Source: Raphanus sativus (Eukaryota; Streptophyta; Magnoliopsida; Brassicales; Brassicaceae). From it: DNA of 64,000 bases. A program made the position numbers and the translations under genes. Below, one piece after another: positions 11,018 to 20,953 of this stretch. Each line of letters opens with the position of its first letter. Positions within the stretch are counted from its first letter, which is position 1. The stretch is from the NCBI RefSeq assembly GCF_000801105.2, contig NC_079518.1:18394800-18458799 (forward strand), read 5' to 3'. The notes below the pieces were generated by a model, which was not told where the DNA came from, ran no database searches, and worked only from the letters and a program-made list of their open reading frames with translations.

Positions 11018-11141
11018 TGTTAGGGTATTTTTGTGTAGGATCGTTTAAGTGCTACGGAACACTAGCGGATTTGTATAACAGAGTAAGAAATCGAGGCAAA
11101 GAGATGTTATTGAGTATAATGATCGGGACTACAACGTATTG
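11018..11141 (-). mobile_element. Inverted 3' end of a D-type LTR
   Basis: About 124 bp that match, as reverse complement, the last part of the D LTR (24640-24769), starting at the terminal TGTTAGGG/CCCTAACA. The match ends near 11141 ('aacgtattg'), where element B gag-type sequence starts abruptly. Together with 24321-24330 it defines a 5-bp target duplication TAGCT (see findings). Confidence 0.85.
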
Positions 11142-11277
11142 GGGGCTCGGGAGTTACCTTCCGAGATCGAATAACTGACCCCTCGTTCCCTCGAGGACGT
11201 CTAGATTTTTCCCTTGATAACACTGGTTCGGGAGAACAGGCACCTGCTTTCCAAACGCCTCACACAGGACAACTCCT

Positions 11278-12850
11278 GTGTTTAGCCCGCCTCTCACCAG
11301 TGCTATGGGAAGCAACCTAGCATCAACCAGCTCTGTACCAGAGCAGATTACTGGTCAGAGCACTCGCCTACCTCCTCCACCACCTATTCTTAGGTCAGGA
11401 GAAGGAGTATCCAATCCGTCCGGGGGCAGAACGTCAGCTTCGGTGTTTCAGGCCAGAAACCTAAACACGAATCCAGATGAACATCAAAGGACGGATGCTG
11501 ATCCTACAACTCGCCCCACTAACCTAACTCGTCAAAATAACCCAAGGGCCAGTGAGCAAATCAGCCCACCTCGCACTTGGGAAAATGATCGAACACGATT
11601 CCATCAGGGGCCTGTTCGACAGGTACCTAATGATGACCCGACTGTCCTTCCTCTAGAGGGACCTGAGGTTATTCGCAGATATATGGAACGAACTCACGCA
11701 GCTCTCCAAAAATTGGGAGCTCAAGTCCACAAGGCAACGAGCTCAGCTCCCGAAATCGAGAGCTTGATCAAAAAGACCTGTGGAACTCCATTCACTAACA
11801 GAATTGCCAACTCTTACATAAGAGACACTCGAAAAATTAGGATCCCTGAATATGACGAGACCTCACACCCAAAGGCTTACCTGAGAGCCTTCCGGTTAGC
11901 TATCGTGAAAGCTCACCTTGCGAAAGAAGAATGCGAAGCAAGTTACTGCAGGACATTCGCCGTAAATCTAGTCGGAACAGCCCTCGAATGGTTCTCTGGT
12001 CTCGAACCAAATTTGATAGATAGCTTCGACCAGTTAAGCAACACTTTCATGAAGCAATACTCGACTCATATCCTGAAGCAAGCATCCGAGGCTGACCTCT
12101 GGAAAATCAGACAGGGAGTGGGAGACTTGTTACGAGCCTACATCAAAAAAATCAGAGCAGTGAGAACTAAGCTCTCAAACTCCAACGACCAGGTCGCCAT
12201 CGAGGCTCTCAGAAGAGGTCTCTGGTATAAATCAGAACTTTGGTCGGAGCTAACGCTCAATCCTCCCCCAACTATCGACGATGCTCTTCATAAAGCGTCT
12301 AGATACGTCACCTTGGAAGAGGAAACAACTGCACTGGATAAACTCCACAAGAAACCCCAGAATCACCCGAAAGGTGAAGCCTCATAAGCAAAAGGACCTC
12401 ATAAAAAGGGGAACTCTCGAAACAATCAGACCCAGGGAGAACATTCCTATGCAATCGAGGAAGATAAGGAAGAAAAACCTGTCGCCGCAGCAAACAAAAC
12501 CCCCTAGTCAAAAGGATATGATGAGAACAAACACTGCTCTTATCCTGATCGGAAAGGACACTCAACTGAGGAATGTTGGGACCTTCAACGACAACTGGCA
12601 GCTAAATTCACAGGCGGAGAAATAAAATGCGTGGACCTAAAAAAACCACAGACACCAGAGACACCTCACCGAAACGAGAAAGGTCTCCTGAAAAAGAGAC
12701 CGATTCACCATCCCCAGCTCCTAAGAAAAGGGTCGACATGATCCTTGAGAAGCTCTCCTAAGGAAAAAGCCTACAAATCGAGGCCCTCCTGAGCAAACCG
12801 TTACCTCAGTCGAGCCCCGGTTCGAGGGTAGACTACATTCTCGGAGGATC
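11278..12850 (+). pseudogene. gag of B, with zinc knuckle
   Basis: The main open part, 11278-12387, holds a proline-rich N-terminal region (RLPPPPP) and the gag core: GTPFTNRI..SYIRDTRKIRIPEYD, then YCRTFAVNLVGTALEWFSGL, then a C-terminal helical part. Homology to E gag starts before 11278, at about 11149, without the true start. A TAA at 12385-12387 and later stops interrupt it. The nucleocapsid knuckle near 12530-12580 follows the plant pattern C-x2-H-x4-H-x4-C in E but has Pro instead of the first His in B (CSYPDRKGHSTEEC), so zinc binding is probably lost. Confidence 0.85.
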
Positions 12851-12854
12851 TGAT

Positions 12855-13436
12855 ATGTGTCGAGACTCTGTTAATTCTATTAAAACTCATGTACGGAAGG
12901 CTGTGTCTAACACTCAAACTAAGCCTTCTAACCCCGAGTCTAACATTAAGATTTCCTTTTGGGAAAGTGAGACGTCAAACCTTGACAGACCTCACGACGA
13001 TGCCCTGATCGTCACCCTGAACATCGCAGGGTACGAAGTACCCAAGCTCATGGTAGACACCGGGAGCTCTGTCGACCTCATTTTCTACAGCACCCTGAAG
13101 GGGATGGAAATAGACGGGTACGAAATCGTCGACCAGAAGGCTAGTCTCATAGGTTTTTCCGGAGAAATATCTACCTCATTGGGAACTATAAAACTCCCAA
13201 TTATAGCTGGCAGAATCATGAAAATGACGAACTTCGTAGTCATCGACAGACCCTCCCCGTTCCATGCGATCCTAGGAAGACCTTGGATCCATAAGATGAA
13301 AGCAGTAGCTTCAACTTACCACCAATGTGTGAAGTTCCCGACACCTGAAGAGATAGCTACCGTGCACGGTAACCAAAAGATCTCCAGGATCTGTTACCTG
13401 GGAGGATTCGAAATTCTTAAAGAATCGCCCCAATAG
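12855..13436 (+). CDS. Aspartic protease domain of B
   Basis: An open 193-codon stretch with the retropepsin active site in LMVDTGSSVDLIF (about residues 65-77) and the HAILGRPW segment typical of plant gypsy proteases (about residues 142-149). It is the C-terminal part of gag-pro: in E the same region is fused in frame to the zinc knuckle. In B upstream stops separate it, so the ATG at 12855 is only the start of the open part. It ends at a TAG (13434-13436) in a leaky-stop context, followed by RT. Confidence 0.8.
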   Translation: MCRDSVNSIKTHVRKAVSNTQTKPSNPESNIKISFWESETSNLDRPHDDALIVTLNIAGYEVPKLMVDTGSSVDLIFYSTLKGMEIDGYEIVDQKASLIGFSGEISTSLGTIKLPIIAGRIMKMTNFVVIDRPSPFHAILGRPWIHKMKAVASTYHQCVKFPTPEEIATVHGNQKISRICYLGGFEILKESPQ

Positions 13437-13445
13437 CAATTACAG
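13431..13445 (+). promoter_or_regulatory. Putative readthrough stop between pro and RT (B)
   Basis: CAA TAG CAA TTA CAG. The six bases after the stop, CAATTA, fit the CARYYA context known to promote readthrough in tobacco mosaic virus-type RNAs. The frame reopens directly after the stop into RT. The same 12-mer TAGCAATTACAG is at the homologous place in E and D. Confidence 0.6.
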
Positions 13446-13463
13446 ATCCAAGAGGGTCGTGAG

Positions 13464-14975
13464 ATGCAACAGAATATTCGAGGTCCCCCTAAAATCCTCA
13501 CCGAGCAAGTTAGTATCGACGACTCAAATCCTGAAAAACAAGTGAGTATCGGATCTGAGCTACCTTTCGAGACTAAGAAGGAGCTAATTGACTTTCTAAA
13601 AAACAACGTCGGAACCTTTGCATGGACCACTAGTGACATGAAAGGTATAAACGCCGACGTCACTACTCACAAGCTTAATGTAGACCCCACTTTCAAACCG
13701 ATCAAACAAAAGCGTCGCAAGCTAGGCCTAGAAAAGGCACAAGCTGTTAACGACGAGGTCGACCGACTTATGAAAGCTGGGTCCATTCGAGAGGTACATT
13801 ACCCCGACTGGCTAGCTAATCCAGTAGTAGTAAAAAAAAAGAACGGGAAATGGAGAATCTGCGTAGATTTCACCGACCTAAATAAAGCTTATCCCAAAGA
13901 CAGCTTCCCGTTACCTCACATTGATCGTTTGGTCGAGGCCACTGCTGGCCACCAGCTCATGTCCTTCATGGATGCCTTTTCAGGGTACAATCAAATCATG
14001 ACGGATCCCCGACGATCAAGAGAAAACCGCATTCATAACTGAACGAGGGACCTATTGCTATAAGGTCATGCCATTCGGTTTAAAGAACGCATGAGCTACC
14101 TATCAAAGGCTAGTGAATAAAATGTTCGCTGGCCAGCTCGGGAAAACCATGGAGGTCTATATTGACGATATGCTAGACAAATCCTCAGATTGAGAAGACC
14201 ATATCTCCCACTTAAGGGAATGCTTCGATATCCTTAACAAGTACGATATGAAGCTCAATCCCACTAAATGTACCTTCGGGGTACCCTCAGGCGAGTTCCT
14301 AGGCTACCTCGTAACCGAAAGGGGCATTGAAGCCAACCCGCAGCAGATAGCAACCTTCCTGGAAATGCCGTCACCTAAGACAACCAGAGAGGTACAGAGA
14401 TTGACCGGACGAATCGCAGCATTAAATCGATTCATATCCAGGTCAACCAATAAGTGCCTCCCATTCTATAAACTACTAAAAAATAATAAGAAGTTCTTAT
14501 GGGACGAGAAATGTGAGGAAGCTTTCAAGCAATTAAAAGCTTACCTCTCCGAACCTCCGATCCTGTCCAAACCGGTAATAGGAGAGCCACTGTATCTGTA
14601 CCTCGCCGTATCAACCCCTGCAGTTAGTGGTGTGCTGGTACGAGAGGAACAAAACAAATAGAGACCTGTCTATTACACTATCAAAAGTCTGATTGACGCC
14701 GAAACAAGGTACCCTACTATAGAAAAGTTAGCACTGGCGGTCGTAACAGCAGCCAGGAAATTACGACCCTACTTCCAATCGCACTCGATCATCGTAATGA
14801 CGTCACAACCATTACGAATGATATTGCACAGTCCCAGCCAGTCAGGACGATTGGCTAAATGGGCCATAGAGCTCAGTGAATATGACATCGAATACAGACC
14901 TCGAGCAGCAGCAAAGGCTCAGGTTCTTGCCGATTTTATCATTGAGCTAGCATATGAGCAATTAGACTCGGAAAT
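13464..14975 (+). pseudogene. Reverse transcriptase and first RNase H of B
   Basis: Fingers and palm: KQKRRKLGLEKAQAVNDEV, then the WLANPVVVKKKNGKWRICVDF and LNKAYPKDSFPLP motifs, FMDAFSGYNQI, then MPFGLKNA and the YIDD catalytic box near 14160 (YIDDMLDKS, where E has LVKS). An indel near 14000 (MTDPRRSREN in place of the relative's DPEDQEK-type sequence) shifts the frame. TGA codons near 14092 and 14192 and a TAG at 14659-14661 add breaks. The connection and first RNase H (LYLYLAVS...SGVL, ETRYPT.EKLALAVV, LRPYF) run to about 14975. The parts are collinear with E. Confidence 0.87.
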
Positions 14976-15399
14976 GGAAGCTCCGAAGTGGAACTTGTAC
15001 GTCGACGGAGCCTCGTCAAAACAAGGTTCCGGTATCAGACTAAGGCTGACTTCTTCAGCTGGAGAAACCATCGAGCAGTCCTATAGGCTCGGATTCAGCG
15101 CCTCAAACAGCGAGGCTGAATATGAAGCACTAATCGCAGGGTTGAAACTCGCCCTAAGCCTCGGAATTCGAAAGCTAAACGCTTATAGTGATTCACAGCT
15201 AGTAGCTAGCCAGTTTCACGGAGAATACGAAACGAGGGACGAAAGAATGGGGGCATATCTCGAAGTCGTCCAGAACCTCACTAGGCAGTTCGACAAGTTC
15301 GAGCTAACAAGAATCCCACGAGGAGAGAACTCCTCAGCAGATGCGTTGGCTGCTTTAGCCTCCACGTCAGATCCCCTCGTAAAACGGATCATACCGTAA
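14976..15399 (+). pseudogene. Second (archaeal-type) RNase H of B
   Basis: Begins WNLYVDGASSKQGSG, with later acidic landmarks NSEAEYEALIAGL, YSDSQLV and NSSADALA: four carboxylates in the order expected of a cellular/archaeal-type RNase HI fold. A duplicate RNase H between the retroviral-type RNase H and integrase is a hallmark of Tat elements. It ends at a TAA (15397-15399), where E stays open into the linker. Confidence 0.82.
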
Positions 15400-15880
15400 A
15401 AGGAATCGAAAAGCCAAGTATCGACATAGCTACTAAAGCTGAGATAGACAGCAAGCCAAAAGAGCAAACCAAAGGTAACTACCCTGAAACGGTAGCTACC
15501 CAAGTTCTCACAACATTCTGGTTCCCAAAAGCCAAAGTACGTAGCTTTAAAAAGCACACCTCCGGGAATATGATCCAAAACACGGAGAACAACGACAAAA
15601 ATGAAGGTATTCCCCGAAATTCAGACTCCCAGGAGCTAAATCCTATGAATACCTCCGGGGGCACCATCCAGACCTCGGACCCACTCGTCTTCAGAGTCAA
15701 AACTAGAAGTCGGTCAGCTCTCAAAAATTCATCTGGGGGCACCATCCAGACCCCGGAGAATAACTGGGAAAATGGAGATATTCCTTAGAATTCAGACTCC
15801 TTGGAGCTTAATCCTACGAATATCTCCGGGGGCACCACGCCACCAGGTCCCGAACAGGAATCTCCTTTTTCTCTTCATAA
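15400..15880 (+). other. Repeat-bearing linker between RNase H and integrase (B)
   Basis: A serine/threonine/proline-rich tether. A unit around 'tccgggggcaccatccagac' recurs near 15656, 15733 and 15823, each with an upstream 'gaattcagactcc..gagc.taatcc' segment. The homologous part of E (34140-34440) is open and encodes NTSGGTI-type units. It is probably a flexible spacer that expanded by duplication. Confidence 0.6.
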
Positions 15881-16867
15881 CAAAGTCGTAGGGAGAGAGG
15901 ACTGGAGAACACCAATCATGCAATACATCCTGGAGGGAAAGACTCCACCCAATAAATGGGAGGCTCGAAAAGTCAAAGCATTGAGCGCGTGATACTGCAT
16001 AATCAATTCTGCCCTCCACAAACGAAGCGTTTCCGGACCTTACCTAAAATGTGTTCATGGCCTTGTTGCTATGAAACTCATGAAGGAAATGCACAACAGC
16101 TCCTGTGGAAACCACTCATGTGGCAGAGCTCTAGCTATCCGAATCAAAAGACAAGGCTATTTCTGGCCTACTATTATTGCAGACTGTGAGGTCTGCTCTT
16201 TCTCATGCGACAAATACCAGAGGCATGCACCGATTATACACCAACCTGCGGAAAAGCTATGAGGTGGTCCATGGACATCGTAGGACCATTAGTAGCATCA
16301 GGAAGTGGAAAGAAGAATCTACGCTTCCTCTTAGTCCTAACAGACTACTTCACGAAATGGATTGAGGTTGAAGCTTTCCAACAGGTAACCAGATTCGAAG
16401 TCGAACGATTTGTGTGGAAAGACATTGTGTGTAGACACGGCGTCCCATACAAAATCGTAACTGACAATGGAAGGCAATTCATATCTCACGACTTCAAAAT
16501 ATTTTGTGACAAATGTAATATCCGCCTGACCTTCTCAACACATCGGCGCCCTCAAGGAAACGGCCACGCGGAGGCTGCTAATAAATCAGTATTAGCAAAC
16601 CTCAAGAAACGCCTCGGAACCCAGAAGGAACTCTGGTCAGAAAAGTTACCTGAGGTACTTTGGGCATGTCGAACCACCCCACGAAAGGCTACAGTGGAAA
16701 CCCATTTCTCCTTAGCCTACGGGATGGAAGCTGTCGTCCCAGCCGAAACCATTGCTGGTAGCCTCCGCCGGGAACTCTGTACGTCCGATCCTGCAGCTAA
16801 TGACCAGCTCCTGACGGACAGCCTCGATCTAATCGAGGAAAGACGGGAGCGAGCCCTGGTTCGCATT

Positions 16868-16967
16868 NNNNNNNNNNNNNNNNNNNNNNNNNNNNNNNNN
16901 NNNNNNNNNNNNNNNNNNNNNNNNNNNNNNNNNNNNNNNNNNNNNNNNNNNNNNNNNNNNNNNNNNN
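16868..16967. other. Assembly gap of 100 N
   Basis: Flanks 'cgcatt' and 'caaaac' are adjacent in E ('cgcattcaaaac', about 35439-35450), so nothing need be missing. Confidence 0.95.
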
Positions 16968-17068
16968 CAAAACTATCAGCAAGCAATGGCAGGACAGTAC
17001 AACTCCAAAGTCATGCCCTGACAGTTCGCTGTAGGCGACCTAGTACTTAGGAAAGTTTTTGAAGAAAC

Positions 17069-17168
17069 NNNNNNNNNNNNNNNNNNNNNNNNNNNNNNNN
17101 NNNNNNNNNNNNNNNNNNNNNNNNNNNNNNNNNNNNNNNNNNNNNNNNNNNNNNNNNNNNNNNNNNNN
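17069..17168. other. Assembly gap of 100 N
   Basis: Flanks 'gaagaaac' and 'caaggaacc' correspond to contiguous 'gaagcaaccaaggaacc' in E (about 35537-35553). The run of N is a placeholder. Confidence 0.95.
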
Positions 17169-17328
17169 CAAGGAACCATATGCTGAGAAGTTAGGAACCA
17201 ACAGGGAGGGTCCCTACCGGATCATCCATGTGGTACGACATGGCGTTTACAAGCTCCTGAAGGTGCGAACCGGAGTACCTGAAATCAGATCGTGGAATAC
17301 CACAAATCTCAAGAAATATTATCATTAG

Positions 17329-18514
17329 GTATTTAAATTCCTCGAATTATGTTAGGCTTGACTCCTTGACTGGGTACGTAGGCAATTGTGTTATGAGTGC
17401 AACCCCAATCTCATTTTAACACTCTTTCCACCATGACGAAAGGGGGCATATGTTTGAGAACATATAGCCCAAACAGCGATGGTATGATTATTGTGATATC
17501 ATGTATCCTATTATCAATAAAGCAATTATCTTCGATACCTTGACCTTCGAACAAATTCAGGTCTCTACGAACCTGAACCCAAGGTCTTAAAATCCTTCGA
17601 ATAAATTCAGGTCTCTACGAACCTGAACCCAAGGTCTTAAAACCCTTTGAACAAATTCAGGTCTCCATGAGCCTGAACCTAAGGTCTTAAAATCCTCAGT
17701 AATCTCGAAGGTCTTAAAATCCTTCTAGCAAACTCAGGCCTCCATAAACCTGGACCTAAGGTCTTAAAATCCTTTCTACAAACTCAGGTCTCCATGAACC
17801 TGGACCTAAGGTCTTAAAATCCTTAGTAACCTAGAAGGTCTTAAAATCCTTGAGGCGACATCAAACGTCTACAAACCTAAGGTCTTAAAATCCTTAGAAA
17901 TCACTAAAAGGTCTTAAAATCCTTATCAAATCCCAAAAGGTTTTAAAATCCTTATCAAATCCCAAAAGGTCTTAAAATCCTTATCAAATCTCAAGAGGTC
18001 TTAAAATCATTATCAAATCTCAAAAGGTCTTAAAATCCTAAGCAAACTTCAATGGGTCTTAAAATTCCACAAACAAATTCAGGTTCCCATGAACCCCCTC
18101 CTAAGGTCTTCAGGGTAGCTCAGGTTCCTAAAAACCCGGAGCCAATCTCAATATTTCAGGAACTCTTTCTAAGGATCCTCGTAATCGAATACACTCGAAA
18201 TCTTCGAGACCTGATAAGTCATTGGACATTGTATCAAATAATCACGATACATGTCCTATCCGAAACTTCCACTTGACAAAAGTCAATCTCATCCAAGAAA
18301 CGATCAAACCAAGTCAAATGACTTAATACGAAAAATAAAACCGAAATTTGAATAAAAGGGTTTAAAAGCCTCCCCAGGCTAACGAGGGTTTAGAAGACCC
18401 TAAAACAAGTCAAGGTTTAAAAGCCTCTTCAGGCTATAAGTCTGAAACGTAAAAGAAGCCCATTGGGCAAAAGTCATGAAAAGCAACATTACAATACAAA
18501 AAGAGCCGCAGCTC
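17329..18514 (+). other. 3' non-coding region of B with ggtcttaaaatcctt repeats
   Basis: No gene is seen. The block gggtacgtaggca is at 17372-17384, about 45 bp after the integrase stop, as in E. From about 17535 to 18070 the phrase 'aaggtcttaaaatcctt' recurs more than ten times, with spacers such as 'caaattcaggtctc.acgaacctgaaccc'. A 'gggtttaaaagcct' segment follows near 18358. E has the same arrangement. Confidence 0.8.
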
Positions 18515-18817
18515 TTAGACATCATTATCACGGGAGCTCATCCCGACATCCTTGTCTCCTTCAACTGGATCACTTTCTTTGGCTGGATCTCCCTCATCTG
18601 CCTCCTTGTCATCGCCCATCTGGGACGTCTCGACTGGAGCTGAATCAGGGCCCACCAAACCTAAGTTAGAACCATGCTCTCCGGAAAAGGATATATTAAA
18701 CATGTTAATCTCGAAAGTACCTGAACTCTCTGAGAATTGAGGAATGGGAAGCTTGCTGGCCGAGAAGTCGGATACTTGTGCCTTTTCATACGCAATCGTA
18801 ACCATCAGATTAAGCAA
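18515..18817 (-). pseudogene. Antisense ORF remnant of B (C-terminal part)
   Basis: A minus-strand frame of 100 codons. Its YEKAQVSDFSASKLP, GTFEINMFN and acidic ...MGDDKEADEGDPAKE tail are nearly identical to the C-terminus of the antisense ORF of E (36699-37499). The upstream coiled-coil part present in E is deleted here, and the sequence runs directly toward the polypurine tract. Confidence 0.8.
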
Positions 18818-18910
18818 AGGAAATCTTCAATAAAGATAACTGTTGCTCGAGATCTCAACGAAAAGATTGATTCTCGGCGGCTAGGTCTAGCTTCCGAGAT
18901 AAGGAATCTT

Positions 18911-18931
18911 ATCTCGAAAGCTGGGGGCAAC
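18911..18931 (+). promoter_or_regulatory. Polypurine tract of B
   Basis: 'cgaaagctgggggcaac' directly before the LTR at 18932; the same sequence precedes the 3' LTR of E. Confidence 0.75.
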
Positions 18932-20326
18932 TGTTGGGCCCAAATATGACCCTCTAGCTAGTAATAAACAACAAGAAATGATAACGGTTCGCGATAGGCC
19001 CATCATGGATTAAATCCTCAGAAGCAGCTAAGACAGAGCCGGAGGCTGTGAGCTGAAGATGTTCATTAGAGAGGTCGAGGAAAAGAGGCAGCTCGTGGAC
19101 AAATAAATAGGCGCAGGGCCCGGTCAAAGAGGTAGCTTGTGGACAAATAAATAGGCGCATGACCCGGTCAAAGGAGAGCTGTTACAAATCCCTCAAATCG
19201 CGGAGAAGATCTCGGGAACCAGTTGGTAGCGACCAAAGGGGGCCTGAGGCTATTCAAAGAAGACATCAAACAATGATCAAGGGATCAGCATTCTTACTAT
19301 TGATAAGTAATAGCTCTTAAATTCATTACTTTCCTTGTAAACGTTATAAACATCTCTTGTAAACAATTCTTACAAAAATATCAATAAATCATTCATTCAT
19401 TCTACAAAGTTCTTACGGGATTCAGCCCATGTTATCTTCCCATTTTGATCTGGACAAGACTTAGGTTCACCCCCTATGGTGAACATTTAAATTCACCACT
19501 CTTCTTAAAACCAATCAAAATGCCATATATATAATTAAATAAAAAATATTAAATTATAAAAAATAGTTTAAAAAGGAAATAACGTTAATTTTAATAACGT
19601 TAACTAAATACTAAACCCTAAATTTAAATTCTAAACCAAAACCTATACCCTAAACCCAAATCTTATACCCTAAACCCAAACCATATATCCAAAACTCAAA
19701 TTCTAAACCCTAAATCCAAACACTATATCCTAAACCCATTCTATATCCTATACCCTAAACCCAAATCCTATACCCTAAACCCAAACTATATACCCTAAAC
19801 CCAAACCATATACCCTAAACCCAAATCTTATTCCCTAAACCCAAATCGTAAATCCTAAAGCCAAATTCTTAAGTTTAGGGTTTGGGTTTAAGGTGTAGAA
19901 TTTAGGTTTAAGATATACGTTTTGAGTTTGGGGTATATGATTTGGGTTTAGGGTATAGGATATATGATCGATTTAGAGTATAGGGTTTGTATTTAAGGTT
20001 TATGGTTTGGGTTTAAGGTTTAGAATTTGAGTTTAGGGTATATGATTTGGGTTTAGGGTATAAAATTTGGGTTTAGGGTATATATTTGGGTTTAGAATTT
20101 ATGATTTAGGGTTTAGGGTTTAGTTTGCATCATTAAAATTGACTTTATTTTTCTTTTTAACTATTTTTTAATAATTTAATATTTTTTATTTAATTATCTA
20201 CATGACATTTTGATTGGATTTAAGGGGAGTGGTGAATTTAAAGATTCACCATAGGGGGTGAACCTAAGTCTTGTCCTTTTGATCTTAACCTGACCTAAAA
20301 TCAGGAGTTGAGTTTAGTCCCTCACA
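18932..20326 (+). mobile_element. 3' LTR of B, interrupted by fold-back element M
   Basis: Starts TGTTGGGCCCAAATATG and ends AGTCCCTCACA, like the LTRs of E. Without M and one copy of its 9-bp target duplication it is about 561 bp, close to the 548 bp of E. Element C interior follows at 20327, so B appears to have inserted into C. Its left target duplication is lost. Confidence 0.9.
19452..20276. mobile_element. Fold-back element M (Mutator-like, non-autonomous)
   Basis: 825 bp with long terminal inverted repeats beginning GGACAAGACTTAGGTTCACC on each side. A 9-bp target duplication TTTTGATCT is at 19443-19451 and 20277-20285; 9 bp is the Mutator superfamily signature. The interior is two opposed arrays: 19608-19865 is rich in 'taaaccctaaaccc' and 19866-20125 in 'gggtttagggt', so the whole element can fold into one long hairpin. 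The arrays resemble degenerate plant telomere repeats. No ORF. Confidence 0.9.
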
Positions 20327-20853
20327 TACACCATGAATCGATCGACACCCTACAAACAGTAGTGATCAATAAAGTCAGCTAACCGTCAAACAAAACTGTT
20401 CATCCGAACACTGTTCATTACAGTACTGTTCATACGGGTACTTTTCATCACGGTACTGTTCCTCCTTAACTGTTCACCTTGACATTATTATACGATGTCG
20501 ATCGATATTGTTCATCCATCATCGATCAAGACTGTTCATCAGATGTTGATCAACACTATCCATCCCCGACATTGTTCACCGCAACACTATTTATCATGAC
20601 ACTATTCATCACACTACTGTTCATACCGCGTCGAACGACACTGTTCATCCAACATCGATCGACACTGTTCATCCAACGTCGATCGACATTGTTCACCCAA
20701 TGTGATCGACATTGTTCACCCCAACACTGTTCACCGTGGCACTGTTCATAGCAATACTGTTCAACGCGACATTGTTCATCGCGCTACTGTTCATCTGTGA
20801 TGAAAAATACTATTCATCAAGTGTTGACCGACACCACTTGCGTGGAGACTGAA
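20327..20853 (+). repeat. actgttcatc short-repeat region of C
   Basis: From about 20393 to 20815 the phrase 'actgttcat' recurs at spacings of about 15-25 bp, mixed with TCGATCGA units (20496, 20655 and 20678). G encodes the same phrase as Thr-Val-His-x-x repeats in its gag tail (56080-56370). Frames here are broken, so coding capacity is doubtful. Confidence 0.7.
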
Positions 20854-20953
20854 NNNNNNNNNNNNNNNNNNNNNNNNNNNNNNNNNNNNNNNNNNNNNNN
20901 NNNNNNNNNNNNNNNNNNNNNNNNNNNNNNNNNNNNNNNNNNNNNNNNNNNNN
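20854..20953. other. Assembly gap of 100 N
   Basis: A run of exactly 100 N just before the gag frame of C opens. The true distance is unknown. Confidence 0.95.

Larger units (their letters stand above)
15881..17328 (+). pseudogene. Integrase of B, broken and gapped
   Basis: The zinc-binding N-terminal region is near 16070-16240; the CxxC part is damaged (CDKYQ, where E has CDECQ). The catalytic core is in 16205-17050: MDIVGPL (first Asp), IVTDNG (second Asp) and the glutamate in AEAANK, a DD35E layout. The C-terminal GPY-type module (LGTNREGPYRI) is near 17190-17220, ending HH-less at YYH and TAG. A stop lies near 15991, and about 28 bp found in E are missing near 16258. Two 100-N gaps interrupt it at places where E is contiguous. 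Confidence 0.86.
11142..20326 (+). mobile_element. Element B: Tat-like Ty3/gypsy, 5'-truncated
   Basis: Collinear with element E from the middle of gag to the 3' LTR: gag, protease, RT-RNase H, second RNase H, repeat linker, integrase, 3' repeats, antisense ORF remnant, polypurine tract and LTR. The second RNase H of the cellular/archaeal type before integrase is characteristic of the Tat lineage. The 5' LTR, primer site and first part of gag are missing at the 11141/11142 junction. Many stops and indels make it inactive. Two 100-N scaffold gaps lie in the integrase. Confidence 0.88.

Noticed and set aside
19600..20130. Interstitial telomere or chromosome-fusion site
   Set aside because: The telomere-like arrays are degenerate, in opposed orientation, and bounded by the inverted repeats and 9-bp TSD of a DNA transposon.
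20327..20340. Target duplication for B at its right end (TACAC)
   Set aside because: The left end of B is missing, so no matching copy can be shown.
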